Assembly (NCBI GenBank): GCA_041940425.1
Contig: JBGTSF010000016.1
Location: 1 to 64,000, forward strand
Origin: DATHTS01 sp041940425
GTDB taxonomy: Bacteria; Acidobacteriota; Blastocatellia; Pyrinomonadales; Pyrinomonadaceae
DNA: 64,000 bases
Direction of reading: 5' to 3'
The position numbers were made by a program, and so were the translations under genes. This document shows, piece by piece, positions 6,412-15,803 of the stretch; the stretch's first letter is position 1; each line of letters starts with the position of its first letter. The notes below the pieces were generated by a model that saw only the letters and a list, made by a program, of their open reading frames with translations, was not told where the DNA came from and ran no database searches.

Positions 6412-7506
6412 ATGCTAAATAGAAAATTAAGAGTAGCAATCGTTTGTATGTCGTTGTTTTCTATCATTATCATTTGTGTGGACAGCATTGCCGGACAAAC
6501 CCCGACATCAACCCCTCCGGTATTTTCTTGTTCCAGCGTGAAGTATGATAATTACTTCGATCTTGACGGCGACCGCACCCAATTGCTGAAGGAAACAACC
6601 GAAGCAAACAACAGAATTAAATTTATAAAAGAAAATCTGCCGAAACTCAAAAAAATCGAAACCGAATTAAAAAGAATTGACGACTTAAAGAAACTACCGA
6701 CCAAGACGGATGAACAGGAGAAAGAGATTGCGGATTTTGACCAGTATTCCAGACCTTTTCTGGAAGACACTATCAATAAAGATTTTCAAGATCAAACCAG
6801 TCAACAACTCGAATCCGAACTCGCCAAACTGGAAACCGAAACTCCCCTGAAAGCTCAGCGTTTACAGTGTATTGATGGGGTGATCAAAAAATGGTATTCT
6901 CCCGATGCCAGTTTCAAGTTTTGGATGAGCCTTATTTTCGCAATCCTGATTTTACTGGTCATAGTGGGGTTTTTCTGGACTGCGCTTAACGACGAAAAAG
7001 TGCGGCAGGCGGTTTTTGCCGGACAGGTCGGCTTACAGTTCATCGCGCTTTTTTCGATTGTTATCGCCATAATTCTTTTCGGCATAACCGGCATTCTCGA
7101 AGCCAAGGAACTGGCGGCACTGCTTGGTAGTTTGGCAGGCTATATTCTCGGTCGCACGATGTCGAACCAGCGCAGTAATCATGAAGGCGACGGGAGCGTG
7201 CGCGGCGGAGACAATTCCGGCGGTGGCTTTGCAAGTAAAATCGCCTCTATTAAAATAACGCCTTCAAGCGTTAGTCTCGATACTACAAAAACGAGTGAGA
7301 AATTAAAGGCGACTGTTCGGGACGCATCAGGAAACGAATTAGAGCCGCCTGCCGGGACTCCTGATCTGCAATGGAAGTCGAGTAATACGGCTGTTGCCAC
7401 TGTTGACAGCAAAGGGATTGTCCAGCGCGTATCAACTGGGGAGGCTGATATTTCAGTTGAATTTAACGGAGTCAAATCGCAAAACTGTAAAGTAACTTGC
7501 GCTTAA
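6412..7506 (+). CDS. Membrane protein with coiled coil and C-terminal Ig-like (BIG2) domain
   Basis: A 364-residue protein preceded by TAAGGAG. Order: N-terminal hydrophobic signal/anchor (residues 8-28); a charged coiled-coil-like region (about 55-150, with KKIETELKRIDDLKKL); two transmembrane helices (about 168-190 and 205-235); a Gly/Ser-rich linker; and a C-terminal bacterial Ig-like BIG2 domain (about 275-364, with LQWKSSNTAVATVDSKGIV). BIG2 domains are usually extracellular adhesion or structural modules, so the C-terminus is probably outside the cytoplasmic membrane. Cys residues sit before the first helix and near the C-terminus. No specific function recognised; a stand-alone transcription unit. 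Confidence 0.75.
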   Translation: MLNRKLRVAIVCMSLFSIIIICVDSIAGQTPTSTPPVFSCSSVKYDNYFDLDGDRTQLLKETTEANNRIKFIKENLPKLKKIETELKRIDDLKKLPTKTDEQEKEIADFDQYSRPFLEDTINKDFQDQTSQQLESELAKLETETPLKAQRLQCIDGVIKKWYSPDASFKFWMSLIFAILILLVIVGFFWTALNDEKVRQAVFAGQVGLQFIALFSIVIAIILFGITGILEAKELAALLGSLAGYILGRTMSNQRSNHEGDGSVRGGDNSGGGFASKIASIKITPSSVSLDTTKTSEKLKATVRDASGNELEPPAGTPDLQWKSSNTAVATVDSKGIVQRVSTGEADISVEFNGVKSQNCKVTCA

Positions 7507-7550
7507 TTAGAGGTTAGTGTTTCGCAATTGATGATAAGAAAATAACTTCT

Positions 7551-7604
7551 GAATAGATGAAAGATGATAACTGATAGATTTTATCTTCATCTCTTATCTA
7601 TTCC
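7551..7604. repeat. Imperfect inverted repeat of GATGATAACTGATAG type
   Basis: GAATAGATGAAAGATGATAA and its imperfect inverted copy ending CTTATCTATTC flank a short loop in the gap between convergent genes. Wording and layout match the heptanucleotide elements at 5533-5606 and 27640-27733, including the closing TATTCCGAA. Confidence 0.7.
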
Positions 7605-7663
7605 GAATCGTGTTTCTTTATCACAAAATCTGCAACTGCCAATTTGAAAAGGCGATTTCGCGC

Positions 7664-9178
7664 CTACCTGCGCGGCACGTCTTCGCCGATCGTCCAGACG
7701 ACGACCGAGCTGGAAAGTCCCAAGCCGGAAAGCCTGCCCGCCATCATGACGATCGTTTCGCCGCGTTCGACGACTCCGGCTTCGAGCAGAGTTTTTTCGC
7801 CCGTTTTGAGCATTTCTTCGGTGGTGGTCGAATCGGCGTTGAGCAAGTCCATCATCGTTCCTTCGCCGACTGGCGCGGCGTTGTTCGATGTGCTGAGGTC
7901 TTTGTGATAGAAGGGATTGACGCCCCAGATCAAAGACAATTGATTCCGTGCGTGCTCCGATGTCGTCAGGGCGAACGTCTGCAAGCCCGAACGGAACGAG
8001 GAAAGCCTGCGTCCCATCAGACCGGATTCGGTAAAGACGGCGACTTTGGCGGTCTGTATCTCCTCGGCGGCGTAGGCGGCGGCTTTGCACAGAGCCTGCG
8101 AAGTGCGTCCGGTCGGTTTCTGCGAGAGCTTGATCGGTTTGCGCAGACTGCGCGGTCGGACGGCTTCCGCCGAATCAATGATCCGCGCCATCGTTTCGAC
8201 CGCTTCGACCGGAAATTTTCCGGCGGCGGTTTCCGCCGAGAGCATTACCGCGTCCGTTCCGTCCCAGACGGCGTTCGCCACGTCGGACGCTTCGGCGCGT
8301 GTCGGGCGCGGGTTTTCGATCATTGACTGAAGCATCTGCGTTGCCGTAATGACGAATTTGTCGTTGGCGATGGAGTTTTCGATGATGCGTTTTTGATAAA
8401 CCGGAACGAGTTCGACGCTCGTCTCCACGCCGAGATCGCCGCGCGCGACCATCAGCCCGTCCGCCGCTTGTATAATTTCATCCAGATTCGTGATCGCTTC
8501 CGCTTTTTCGATCTTCGCCACGAGCAGAGCGCGCCCGAATCTTCTTTTGTTCAAAGCCTTGATGATGTTTTTGACCTCGATGCAGTCTTCCGCCTTTCGC
8601 ACGAACGACAGCGCGATGTAATCGGCTTCCTGCGCCATCGCCCAGCCGAGGTCATTGCGGTCTTTATCGGTCAAAGAAGGAATCGGGAGCGGCGTATTCG
8701 GCAGGTTTATTCCCTTGCTTTCGTAAAGAAGTCCGCCCGAAACGACGCGGCAGACGACATCCGTATCTTTTACTTCCTCGACTCTGAGTTCGAGCGAGCC
8801 GTCGTCGAGCAGGATCGTCGCGCCCGGTTTGACGACTTCGGGCAGTTCCGTGAAGGTCGTCGAAACTTCCCGTTCGTTTCCGACAATATCGCGCGTCGTC
8901 AGAGTAAAAAGCGCGTCGGTTTCGAGCTGGACGGGTTTCTGATCTTCGAGCGAGCGCGTGCGAATCTTCGGTCCGGCGAGATCAACCAGAATGGCAAGCG
9001 GTTTATTGAGTTTTTCCGCCGCCGCGCGCGCCGCTTTGATCGTCCGCGTTTGGTCTTCCTGCGTGCCGTGCGACATATTGATCCTCACGGCGTTGACACC
9101 GGCTTGGATAAGCTGTTCGATCTTTTCCTGCGTGTTCGAAGAAGGTCCGAGGGTGGCTAAAATTTTGGCTCGTCGCAT
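7664..9178 (-). CDS. pyk: Pyruvate kinase
   Basis: A 504-residue pyruvate kinase catalysing phosphoenolpyruvate + ADP to pyruvate + ATP, the last step of glycolysis. Seen: the N-terminal RRAKILATLGPSS, RINMSHG (the usual Phe before Ser-His-Gly is Met here), the catalytic lysine region VAKIEKAEAI, the metal/phosphate loop MVARGDLGVE, and ATQMLQSMIENPRPTRAE. The C-terminal allosteric domain ends GLSSSVVVWTIGEDVPRR. The length is slightly above the classic 470 residues because of loop extensions near residues 400-470. Convergent with the Ig-domain protein; monocistronic by layout. Confidence 0.97.
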   Translation of the reverse strand: MRRAKILATLGPSSNTQEKIEQLIQAGVNAVRINMSHGTQEDQTRTIKAARAAAEKLNKPLAILVDLAGPKIRTRSLEDQKPVQLETDALFTLTTRDIVGNEREVSTTFTELPEVVKPGATILLDDGSLELRVEEVKDTDVVCRVVSGGLLYESKGINLPNTPLPIPSLTDKDRNDLGWAMAQEADYIALSFVRKAEDCIEVKNIIKALNKRRFGRALLVAKIEKAEAITNLDEIIQAADGLMVARGDLGVETSVELVPVYQKRIIENSIANDKFVITATQMLQSMIENPRPTRAEASDVANAVWDGTDAVMLSAETAAGKFPVEAVETMARIIDSAEAVRPRSLRKPIKLSQKPTGRTSQALCKAAAYAAEEIQTAKVAVFTESGLMGRRLSSFRSGLQTFALTTSEHARNQLSLIWGVNPFYHKDLSTSNNAAPVGEGTMMDLLNADSTTTEEMLKTGEKTLLEAGVVERGETIVMMAGRLSGLGLSSSVVVWTIGEDVPRR

Positions 9179-9259
9179 AATTGGATTCTAATGGTTCGCG
9201 TAAAAAAAGATGTTACATCTTATCTATTTAACTTTCCAATCATTGAAGATTATTTTATT

Positions 9260-9534
9260 TGCCCGCGAAATACGCGGAAAGCATAAGAAATCGTCCACAG
9301 ATACACACAGATAAACACAGATTTTTAAGATTATTTTAAGCACGCCAATAAAAATATATGAGAATGTCGGAACGCCGTCATCCTGACGGCGTTCCGACAA
9401 CAAACTTTTTTAATTTATTTTGCATTGGTGCTTAAGTGATTTTTAAAATCAAAAAATTATCTGTGTTTATCTGTGTGTATCTGTGGACAAATAATTTTCC
9501 CCGCATTTCCGCGCTTTCCGCGGGCAAAGTATTT
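9260..9534. repeat. Large nested inverted repeat of ACACAGAT type
   Basis: This fills the 356-bp gap upstream of pyk. Perfect 30-bp arms lie at 9293-9322 and 9459-9488 (built from ACACAGAT words). Outside them are imperfect GCCCGCG...GCGGAAAGC arms at about 9260-9281 and 9505-9530; inside are AAGCACGCCAAT / ATTGGTGCTT arms and a central 15-bp perfect hairpin (9366-9380 / 9384-9398, loop TCC). The whole region can fold into one long hairpin. A sister copy with 30-bp arms is at 48911-49039. Confidence 0.88.
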
Positions 9535-10443
9535 TCAATTTTTCTTACTTCTCAAATCTACGGTTTCGATTTCGCCGATGGAAATTCCGCCTTCTTTCGG
9601 CAGGGCGTTGTCGGCGTAGAGTTTCCAGCGGAGTTCGAGATTCCGCGCCTCTTCTTTTATAAAATCTTCACGAAACGGAATTTTCCAGCTCATGGACATA
9701 TTCCTCAGAAGCGGAAAATTCGATTTGAAATTTTCGTCGCCGAATTCCTGATTGAGATTAAAAAGCCTCTGGCGATAATATTTTCCGCCGTCGGTCAGGC
9801 TGATCTTGTTTTTTATTTCTCTTAAAAGAACGGTCGGCACGTCCAGAAGACACGCGACATACTGCGCGAATGCCGAACCTTGATTCCGCGCTTTGACGGT
9901 TAAGCTCCAGCCGTTTTCGTCGGAAACTTCGAGCAAGAAATTCAGATGTATATCGGGTGTTTGCTCGCGGAAAATAACGTCGCGCACTTCGTAATCTTCC
10001 ATCGGCACGCTTTGGAAATTAAAACGCTTGTAGTAGCGGTGATCCGAAGCCTGATGCGCCGTGTTGCTCTGCGGAATCTCGATAACGTAGGCGGCATCCG
10101 CATCGCCCGAACTCAGAGCGACCGAGTGAATCACGATGCCGTCAATGCGCGGACGGATCGCGTTGATGATCTGCTCGACCCATTCGCGCGGAAATTCGTT
10201 GCGGTTGACGGGCGTGATCTTTTCCGGCAGATGACGCTTGTCGGGTGCGGAATGCTCGCAGATGCCGTAGATCAAAGTTCCGCCCGCCGCGTTCGCCATC
10301 GCCGAAACGTCCTTCGTGATTTCCTTTTTTCGATACTCGCCGCGGTCGAGAGCTTCGGCGGATTTGTATTCGAGCGTGAGCGATTCTTCGATTCCGCTTT
10401 CGATAAGTTTTTGCAAACGCGATTCGTTCCAGATTTTTGCCAT
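9535..10443 (-). CDS. AlbA_2 (Schlafen-type) domain protein
   Basis: A protein of about 302 residues with an N-terminal AlbA_2 domain (about residues 10-150): the segments ESLTLEYKSAE, KEITKDVSAMANAAGGTLIYG and VIEIPQSNTAHQASDHRYYKR are characteristic. This domain is related to Schlafen proteins and is often annotated as an ATP-binding or nucleic-acid-linked regulator; many members lie in defence or regulatory contexts. The C-terminal half is unassigned. The start is uncertain: MAKIWNES at 10443 fits the domain edge, while longer in-frame starts exist up to 10503 and none has a strong ribosome site. Confidence 0.78.
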   Translation of the reverse strand: MAKIWNESRLQKLIESGIEESLTLEYKSAEALDRGEYRKKEITKDVSAMANAAGGTLIYGICEHSAPDKRHLPEKITPVNRNEFPREWVEQIINAIRPRIDGIVIHSVALSSGDADAAYVIEIPQSNTAHQASDHRYYKRFNFQSVPMEDYEVRDVIFREQTPDIHLNFLLEVSDENGWSLTVKARNQGSAFAQYVACLLDVPTVLLREIKNKISLTDGGKYYRQRLFNLNQEFGDENFKSNFPLLRNMSMSWKIPFREDFIKEEARNLELRWKLYADNALPKEGGISIGEIETVDLRSKKN

Positions 10444-10654
10444 CGGCTTTATTTTAGCTTTCTTTTGAAAATCCATAAATGCCGAGTTATCCGGTTTTAA
10501 CAACCCGCAGTCGAAAAAAGTTTGTTATTTTGCGAATTATAATCTATAAATAAAGTCATCAAATTTTTGAAAAATCATACTTTGCGATTTTGTCGGCAGT
10601 TCGGACATTAATCCAGATCATCATTCAACCGAAAATAAAGGGAGTAATTTGATT

Positions 10655-12841
10655 ATGAAATGTGAGAGTTCTCCTGTGTTCCGGCTTTCATTGAAAATCT
10701 TTTCAGTCATTTTATTGTTTTCACTTCCGGCATTTGCCGAACAAGACCCGAACCCGAATTCACCTTCGCCGATTCTCATCAGCGAACCGGATTCGACCCG
10801 CGCTCTGACGAATCTTCCGGTGAAATTAAAAACAAAAAACAAATTCACCGACGCTCTTAACTTCAACTCGAAGGCGACGCTGTATGTAACCAACGTGGAT
10901 TTATTAAACGGCGAAGGCGCGAATGCTTTTCGCGTTTACGCCGAAGACGAGCGGGGCAGAATCTACCGTTTTCCGGTTCTGGATTTAGAACCGCTGAAAG
11001 ATAAGGATTGGATTTACGCGCTGACCGTTCTTTTGCGCGACGAAAGCGGATTCCGCGAACAACCGCCGACCGAAAGCGACTTTTTGATAAGCGTTGCGTG
11101 GCGCGGTCTGGTAAGCAATCAGGTCAAACTCGCAGTCGGCAGAACGGGCGGAAAGACCGCCGAAGACAAATCGGCACAGCCGACTCCTTTAAAGATGTTT
11201 CTGCAAAAACCCGTCTTCGAATCCGAATCCGATTACGCCGGCTACAGGTATTCGGGCGACCGCAAACGTTTTATGGAGCAGGCGACGTTCGGACCGACCG
11301 AAGTTTTAGACCAGCGTCTGCGGCGCATCGGTTTGCTGATTTGGTTGAACGAACAATTCGACGCGCCGTATCCGAGCGCGAATAATCCGTATCCCGATCT
11401 CGAACTTCGTTCGAGCATACAGGTCGTCGGCTGTTCGATCTATCTGCCGGACGAAGAACGCCGCATCTGCGACCGCGATTATTACTCGATGTATCCTCTG
11501 CAAAATTGGTTTTTCCGCGAAGCTCTCTACGGCGATGCCCAGCTTCGCCACCGCGTCGCGTGGGCGTTGAGCCAAATTTGGGTGATCGCGGGCGGGAAAA
11601 CCCAGCAGTCGAGCCATATGATCGCCTATCACAAGGTTCTTTCAAGAAACGCTTTCGGAAATTACCGCGATCTGATGCGGGAAATGACGCTCAATCCGGG
11701 AATGGGAAATTATCTCGATATGGTGCGAAGCGGCGCGTTCAGCCCGAATGAAAATTACGCCCGCGAACTACTCCAGCTTTTTTCCATCGGTTTGTTTATG
11801 CTCAATCAGGACGGCACTCTCCAGTTAGACCAGAACGGTCAGCCGATCCCGACCTACAATCAAGAAACGGTCAATAATTTTTCAAAAGTTTTTACGGGCT
11901 GGACGTATTGCAATGACGGAAATAATCCGGCTTGCCCGTCCGCCGCGCCCGGACTGCTCAATTACAAAGACCCGATGATCTTGAATCAGGATGATCATCA
12001 CACGGGCGCGAAAACTCTTCTGAATTATCCAAACGCCGTTCACCGAGAAATTCCCGCCGGACAGAACGGCAATACGGATTTGACTCAGGCTCTGGACAAT
12101 GTTTTTCATCATCCGAACGTCGCGCCGTTCGTTTCCCGAAGGCTGATCCAGCATCTCGTAACGAGCGATCCTTCGCCCGCCTACATCGGTCGCGTCGCCG
12201 CCGTTTTCAACAATAACGGCGCGGGAGTCAGAGGCGATTTGAGAGCGGTCGTGAGGGCGATCCTGATTGACCCGGAAGCGCGCGGTGATAAGAAAACCGA
12301 TCCGTTTTACGGCAAACTGCGCGAGCCTGTCCAGTATGCGACAAATCTTCTGCGGCATTTCGACGTGCGTTCGGCTGACCGCGCGCAGTTGAGCGACGGC
12401 GTGATAACATCTCTGCCCGTTTTGATGGGACAAAATCCGTTTAATTCGAACACCGTTTTTAATTATTATCCGCCCGATTACATTGTTCCGCGAACGACGC
12501 TGAACGCGCCCGAATTCGGCGTGATGACGACGACGACCGCGATTGCCCGGACGAACGTCTGCACGACGCTGATCTACGGCACGATTCCCGTCGGTCAGGA
12601 CATCCCGCTCGGAACTTCAATTGACTTTAATTATTTGACACAGCTTGCCGCTGCCGATTCATCCGGCAATCGTCTGATGGATGAATTGAGCAGAAAATTA
12701 ATGCACGGCACGATGTCCGCTCCGACACGCGAAAGAATTTTATCGGTCGTAACATTGATTCCGTTTCTTCAGACAAAAACACGCGCTCAGACGGCTTTGT
12801 TTTTGACGGCAAGTTCTTCGCAATATCAGATTCAGAGGTAA
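10655..12841 (+). CDS. DUF1800 domain-containing secreted protein
   Basis: A 728-residue protein with a signal peptide (MKCESSPVFRLSLKIFSVIL... to FAEQ). The ATG at 10655 with AAAGGGAG upstream is preferred over a TTG six bases earlier. The DUF1800 region (about 200-700) shows RFMEQATFGPT, WALSQIWVIAGGK, the ENYARELLQLFSIG motif and PFVSRRLIQHLV. DUF1800 proteins have no proven activity but nearly always pair with a DUF1501 protein, as here 4 bp downstream, and are abundant in Acidobacteria and Planctomycetes. The pair is likely exported, this one through Sec and its partner through Tat. Confidence 0.88.
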   Translation: MKCESSPVFRLSLKIFSVILLFSLPAFAEQDPNPNSPSPILISEPDSTRALTNLPVKLKTKNKFTDALNFNSKATLYVTNVDLLNGEGANAFRVYAEDERGRIYRFPVLDLEPLKDKDWIYALTVLLRDESGFREQPPTESDFLISVAWRGLVSNQVKLAVGRTGGKTAEDKSAQPTPLKMFLQKPVFESESDYAGYRYSGDRKRFMEQATFGPTEVLDQRLRRIGLLIWLNEQFDAPYPSANNPYPDLELRSSIQVVGCSIYLPDEERRICDRDYYSMYPLQNWFFREALYGDAQLRHRVAWALSQIWVIAGGKTQQSSHMIAYHKVLSRNAFGNYRDLMREMTLNPGMGNYLDMVRSGAFSPNENYARELLQLFSIGLFMLNQDGTLQLDQNGQPIPTYNQETVNNFSKVFTGWTYCNDGNNPACPSAAPGLLNYKDPMILNQDDHHTGAKTLLNYPNAVHREIPAGQNGNTDLTQALDNVFHHPNVAPFVSRRLIQHLVTSDPSPAYIGRVAAVFNNNGAGVRGDLRAVVRAILIDPEARGDKKTDPFYGKLREPVQYATNLLRHFDVRSADRAQLSDGVITSLPVLMGQNPFNSNTVFNYYPPDYIVPRTTLNAPEFGVMTTTTAIARTNVCTTLIYGTIPVGQDIPLGTSIDFNYLTQLAAADSSGNRLMDELSRKLMHGTMSAPTRERILSVVTLIPFLQTKTRAQTALFLTASSSQYQIQR

Positions 12842-12845
12842 AAAA

Positions 12846-14321
12846 ATGAAACATACGAGACGGGAATTTTTGAAAAAATCGGGCTGTGCGTTGGGAATGA
12901 CGGCGTTGGCTGGCGCGTTTGAACATTTCGGTTTGATGAGCGCGTTGGCGCAGAGTAAAACGGCACAAAACGCATCGTCCGGCGGAAATTATAAAGCACT
13001 GGTCTGCGTTTTTCTCGAAGGCGGAAACGACGGCAACAACACGATCATTCCGAATCATAACGATAAAACTTTGAGCAATTACTCGGTTTACCACGCGGCG
13101 CGCGCGCCTTACGGTTTGGCAATCGCGCAAAATACGCTTCTGCCCTTCACTGTGCCGCGCATGGGAAATTTGAGTTACGGTTTTCATCCGTCTCTGGGCG
13201 CGGTTCAGAACGGTGTCAACAACGGAATTTACGAACTGTGGGCGCAGAGAAAAATGGCGGTCGTCGCCAATTGCGGTTCGCTTGTTCAGCCGATGACCAA
13301 AACGCAGTTTGAAAACAACACCGTCCCGAAACCGTTTCAGCTTTATTCGCATCTCGATCAAATTATGCAGTCGCATACGAGCCGCGCCGATGTCGCCGTC
13401 TTTAGCGGTTGGGGCGGAAAGATGTCGGACAGAATGACCGACACGAATAACCCGAACGGTCTGATCCCGATGATCACGTCCGTCAGCGGCGCACAGCTTT
13501 TTACCGCCGGACAAGCCACGGTCGCGCTCGAAATAGCCGATGCCGAAACGCCGCTCAATCAGGTTTTTAAACCGACCGGATTCGGGAGCGACGGCATTTC
13601 ACAGGCGCGGCTGTCCGCTTATAATCAGCTCCGAAGAAACGATCTGGATTTGCGTCTGGTGGCGGCGGCAAGCGCGGTTACCGATCAGGCGATACAGGCA
13701 AACAACGCGCTCGTGTCATATCAGGAAGTTACCGTTCCGTTTCCGAATACGGACATCGGAAACCAGTTAAAACAAGTCGCCCGGCTGATCAAAAAACGCG
13801 GCGATCTGAATGTCCAGAGACAGATTTTCTATTGTCAGCTCAACGGCTTCGACACGCACGACAAACAGGTCGGCGATCATAGCCGTCTGCTCGCCGAATT
13901 CAGTCAGGCGGTTCGCGCGTTTTACGACGAGATGGTCGTGCAGGGCGTTTCGAATAATGTAACGACCTTTACGATGTCGGATTTCGGGCGCACATTCAAC
14001 CCGGCGGGAACGGGCGCGACGGTCGGTTCGGATCACGCCTGGGGAAATCACCTGTTCGTCCTCGGCGGCGCGATTCTCGGCGGCGATTTCTATGGCGGCA
14101 ACACGCCGAACGGAACGCCCTATCCGACGCTTCAATTCGACGGTCCCGACGATGCCGATTCCGGCTCGACCGCGCGCGGACGCTGGATTCCGACAACTTC
14201 GGTCGAACAATACGCCGCGACTCTGGCGCGTTGGTTCGGACTTTCGGATGCGGATATGCCGGCGGTTTTCCCGAATATCGGCAATTTCGCCAACACGAAT
14301 CTCGGATTTATGCAGTTATAG
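12846..14321 (+). CDS. DUF1501 family protein with Tat signal
   Basis: A 491-residue protein whose N-terminus HTRREFLKKSGCALGMTAL is a twin-arginine signal. The DUF1501 core is visible in LVCVFLEGGNDGNNTIIP near residue 55, GFHPSLGAV, DTHDKQVGDHSRLLAEF and TMSDFGRTFNPAGTGATVGS followed by DHAWGNH. DUF1501 belongs to the alkaline phosphatase/sulfatase-like fold; the reaction is unknown. Translationally coupled to DUF1800 (4-bp gap). Folding before Tat export would fit a metal-containing enzyme, but that is inference. Confidence 0.9.
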   Translation: MKHTRREFLKKSGCALGMTALAGAFEHFGLMSALAQSKTAQNASSGGNYKALVCVFLEGGNDGNNTIIPNHNDKTLSNYSVYHAARAPYGLAIAQNTLLPFTVPRMGNLSYGFHPSLGAVQNGVNNGIYELWAQRKMAVVANCGSLVQPMTKTQFENNTVPKPFQLYSHLDQIMQSHTSRADVAVFSGWGGKMSDRMTDTNNPNGLIPMITSVSGAQLFTAGQATVALEIADAETPLNQVFKPTGFGSDGISQARLSAYNQLRRNDLDLRLVAAASAVTDQAIQANNALVSYQEVTVPFPNTDIGNQLKQVARLIKKRGDLNVQRQIFYCQLNGFDTHDKQVGDHSRLLAEFSQAVRAFYDEMVVQGVSNNVTTFTMSDFGRTFNPAGTGATVGSDHAWGNHLFVLGGAILGGDFYGGNTPNGTPYPTLQFDGPDDADSGSTARGRWIPTTSVEQYAATLARWFGLSDADMPAVFPNIGNFANTNLGFMQL

Positions 14322-14375
14322 AAAAATTTAATTTAGCTGTTGATTGAAAGTTTGTTTTTTCGGCGTTTGGAAATT

Positions 14376-15761
14376 CTACTCTTTTGCGCCCGCTTGAACC
14401 AAAAGTTCCAGAACATCCTTATAATGTTGAAAACTGGATTGCTTATAATCATCTTTTGTATATCGTTTTTCTTCTTCTTTCAGATAGTTCAAAGCGGTGA
14501 AACCTCTATCGTCTTTGTGGTTCACCTCCGCGCCGTGTTCGATCAAAAATCTTACGACCGCCGTTCGTGTTTTATATGACAAAAGTCTTACTGCCTTGAT
14601 AAGCGCATTTTCTCCAAAATTGCTTTTACCATTAACATCAACTCCAAATCCTAAAAGCACTTTGAATAATTTTTCGTCCATTGTCCGGCGATTATCAATA
14701 AAGTCAATTAAGAGAGTATGACCGTAAGAATCTTCTTTTTGGGTAAGGTCTAAACCGGCGTTTTTTAAAACATCGAGAATTTGAATCTTTTCATCCGTTT
14801 TCGGATTGTCGCGCCAGAAGTAATTGCCGTTCGGACCAAGTAAGGCGAGAAATGCGGCGTTTCTTCCGTAGGAAGTTTTTGCCTTGATGTCTGCGCCGGA
14901 TGAAAGCAGTAATTTTACGGCTTCCGAATTTCCGAAAGCCGCCGCCGTCATCAACGGCGTTTCGCCTCTTTCATTTTTAGCGTTTACGTCCGCTTTTGCG
15001 TCAACTATCGTTTTTATAGTTTCAAAACAACCTTGTTTGATCGCCAAATGCAAAGCCGTATCGCCATTCGAGCCTTTTGCGTTGATGTCTATATTCTGCG
15101 AAATAAAATTTTTTACCGAATCGTTTTCACCGCGATAAGCGGCGGCGAGAAACTTTTCTTCCTTCGTGTTTTCCGGCGGATACGGAAATTTTATGAAATT
15201 ATTGAAACACGGCGAAACCGTTTTTTGACCGATAATCATAGCCGCAAGAATATTTGCGGCTTTGCGGACAAATTCAAATTCGGTGTCAGGCGCAAACCAG
15301 ATATAATCCGGTCCTTTTTTATCTTTGCCGGTGCGCGGGAAATCCGAGTATAAACTCACATAGATATTTTCTTTGACAAAACTTATTTCTACTCTCTCTG
15401 CCGTTTCAGCCGTGAGAGATTTATCCCCGATTGTCGGCAGTTCTCTGGTTCGCGGCATAATCGAGCGCATATAAAAAAAACGTTCCAGATCACTTACGGC
15501 TTTAGCGTTGGATTCAAAAAGGCGGACGTTAATTATTAGTTTTCTCTCACCATTTTTTAACAGAGCTTCAAATGCCGGAGTTCCGCCCGAATGGATATTC
15601 ATATTGAAAATCTGCGGTGTATCCGATTTCCAATCGGGAAAATTCTGACTGAAGGCAAAAGCCATTTGTTCATCCAGAGTTTGATACGTTTGCGCTTCGG
15701 ATGAAAAGGAAAAAATGTGACAGAAAACTAAAACGGTCGTTATTAGAAGTAAATTTTTCAT
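14376..15761 (-). CDS. Secreted ankyrin-repeat protein
   Basis: A 461-residue protein with an N-terminal signal peptide (MKNLLLITTVLVFCHIFSFS). Residues about 30-180 form an unassigned domain. Residues about 200-455 carry ankyrin repeats, seen as GDTALHLAIKQGCFETIKTI, GETPLMTAAAFGNSEAVKLL, FRVLLGFGVDVNGK-like segments and RTAVVRFLIEHGAEVNHKD. Ankyrin repeats bind other proteins; export suggests a periplasmic partner. The gene looks somewhat AT-richer than its neighbours. Last of a run of minus-strand genes (GH15, RDD, this one). Confidence 0.87.
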   Translation of the reverse strand: MKNLLLITTVLVFCHIFSFSSEAQTYQTLDEQMAFAFSQNFPDWKSDTPQIFNMNIHSGGTPAFEALLKNGERKLIINVRLFESNAKAVSDLERFFYMRSIMPRTRELPTIGDKSLTAETAERVEISFVKENIYVSLYSDFPRTGKDKKGPDYIWFAPDTEFEFVRKAANILAAMIIGQKTVSPCFNNFIKFPYPPENTKEEKFLAAAYRGENDSVKNFISQNIDINAKGSNGDTALHLAIKQGCFETIKTIVDAKADVNAKNERGETPLMTAAAFGNSEAVKLLLSSGADIKAKTSYGRNAAFLALLGPNGNYFWRDNPKTDEKIQILDVLKNAGLDLTQKEDSYGHTLLIDFIDNRRTMDEKLFKVLLGFGVDVNGKSNFGENALIKAVRLLSYKTRTAVVRFLIEHGAEVNHKDDRGFTALNYLKEEEKRYTKDDYKQSSFQHYKDVLELLVQAGAKE

Positions 15762-15803
15762 TTTTCCAGTATTTAAAAATTCAGATTCAACCTTTTTGAT
15801 GAT

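Noticed and set aside
7610..8326. Long arginine-rich plus-strand ORFs across pyk, GH15 and other minus-strand genes
   Set aside because: They are antisense shadows of conserved enzymes with no ribosome sites and low-complexity Arg/Phe-rich translations.
9436..9825. Plus-strand ORF reading LSVFICVYLWT (also similar peptides near 48900 and 48990)
   Set aside because: These peptides are translations of the ACACAGAT inverted repeats and lie opposite or before real genes; they are repeat artefacts.
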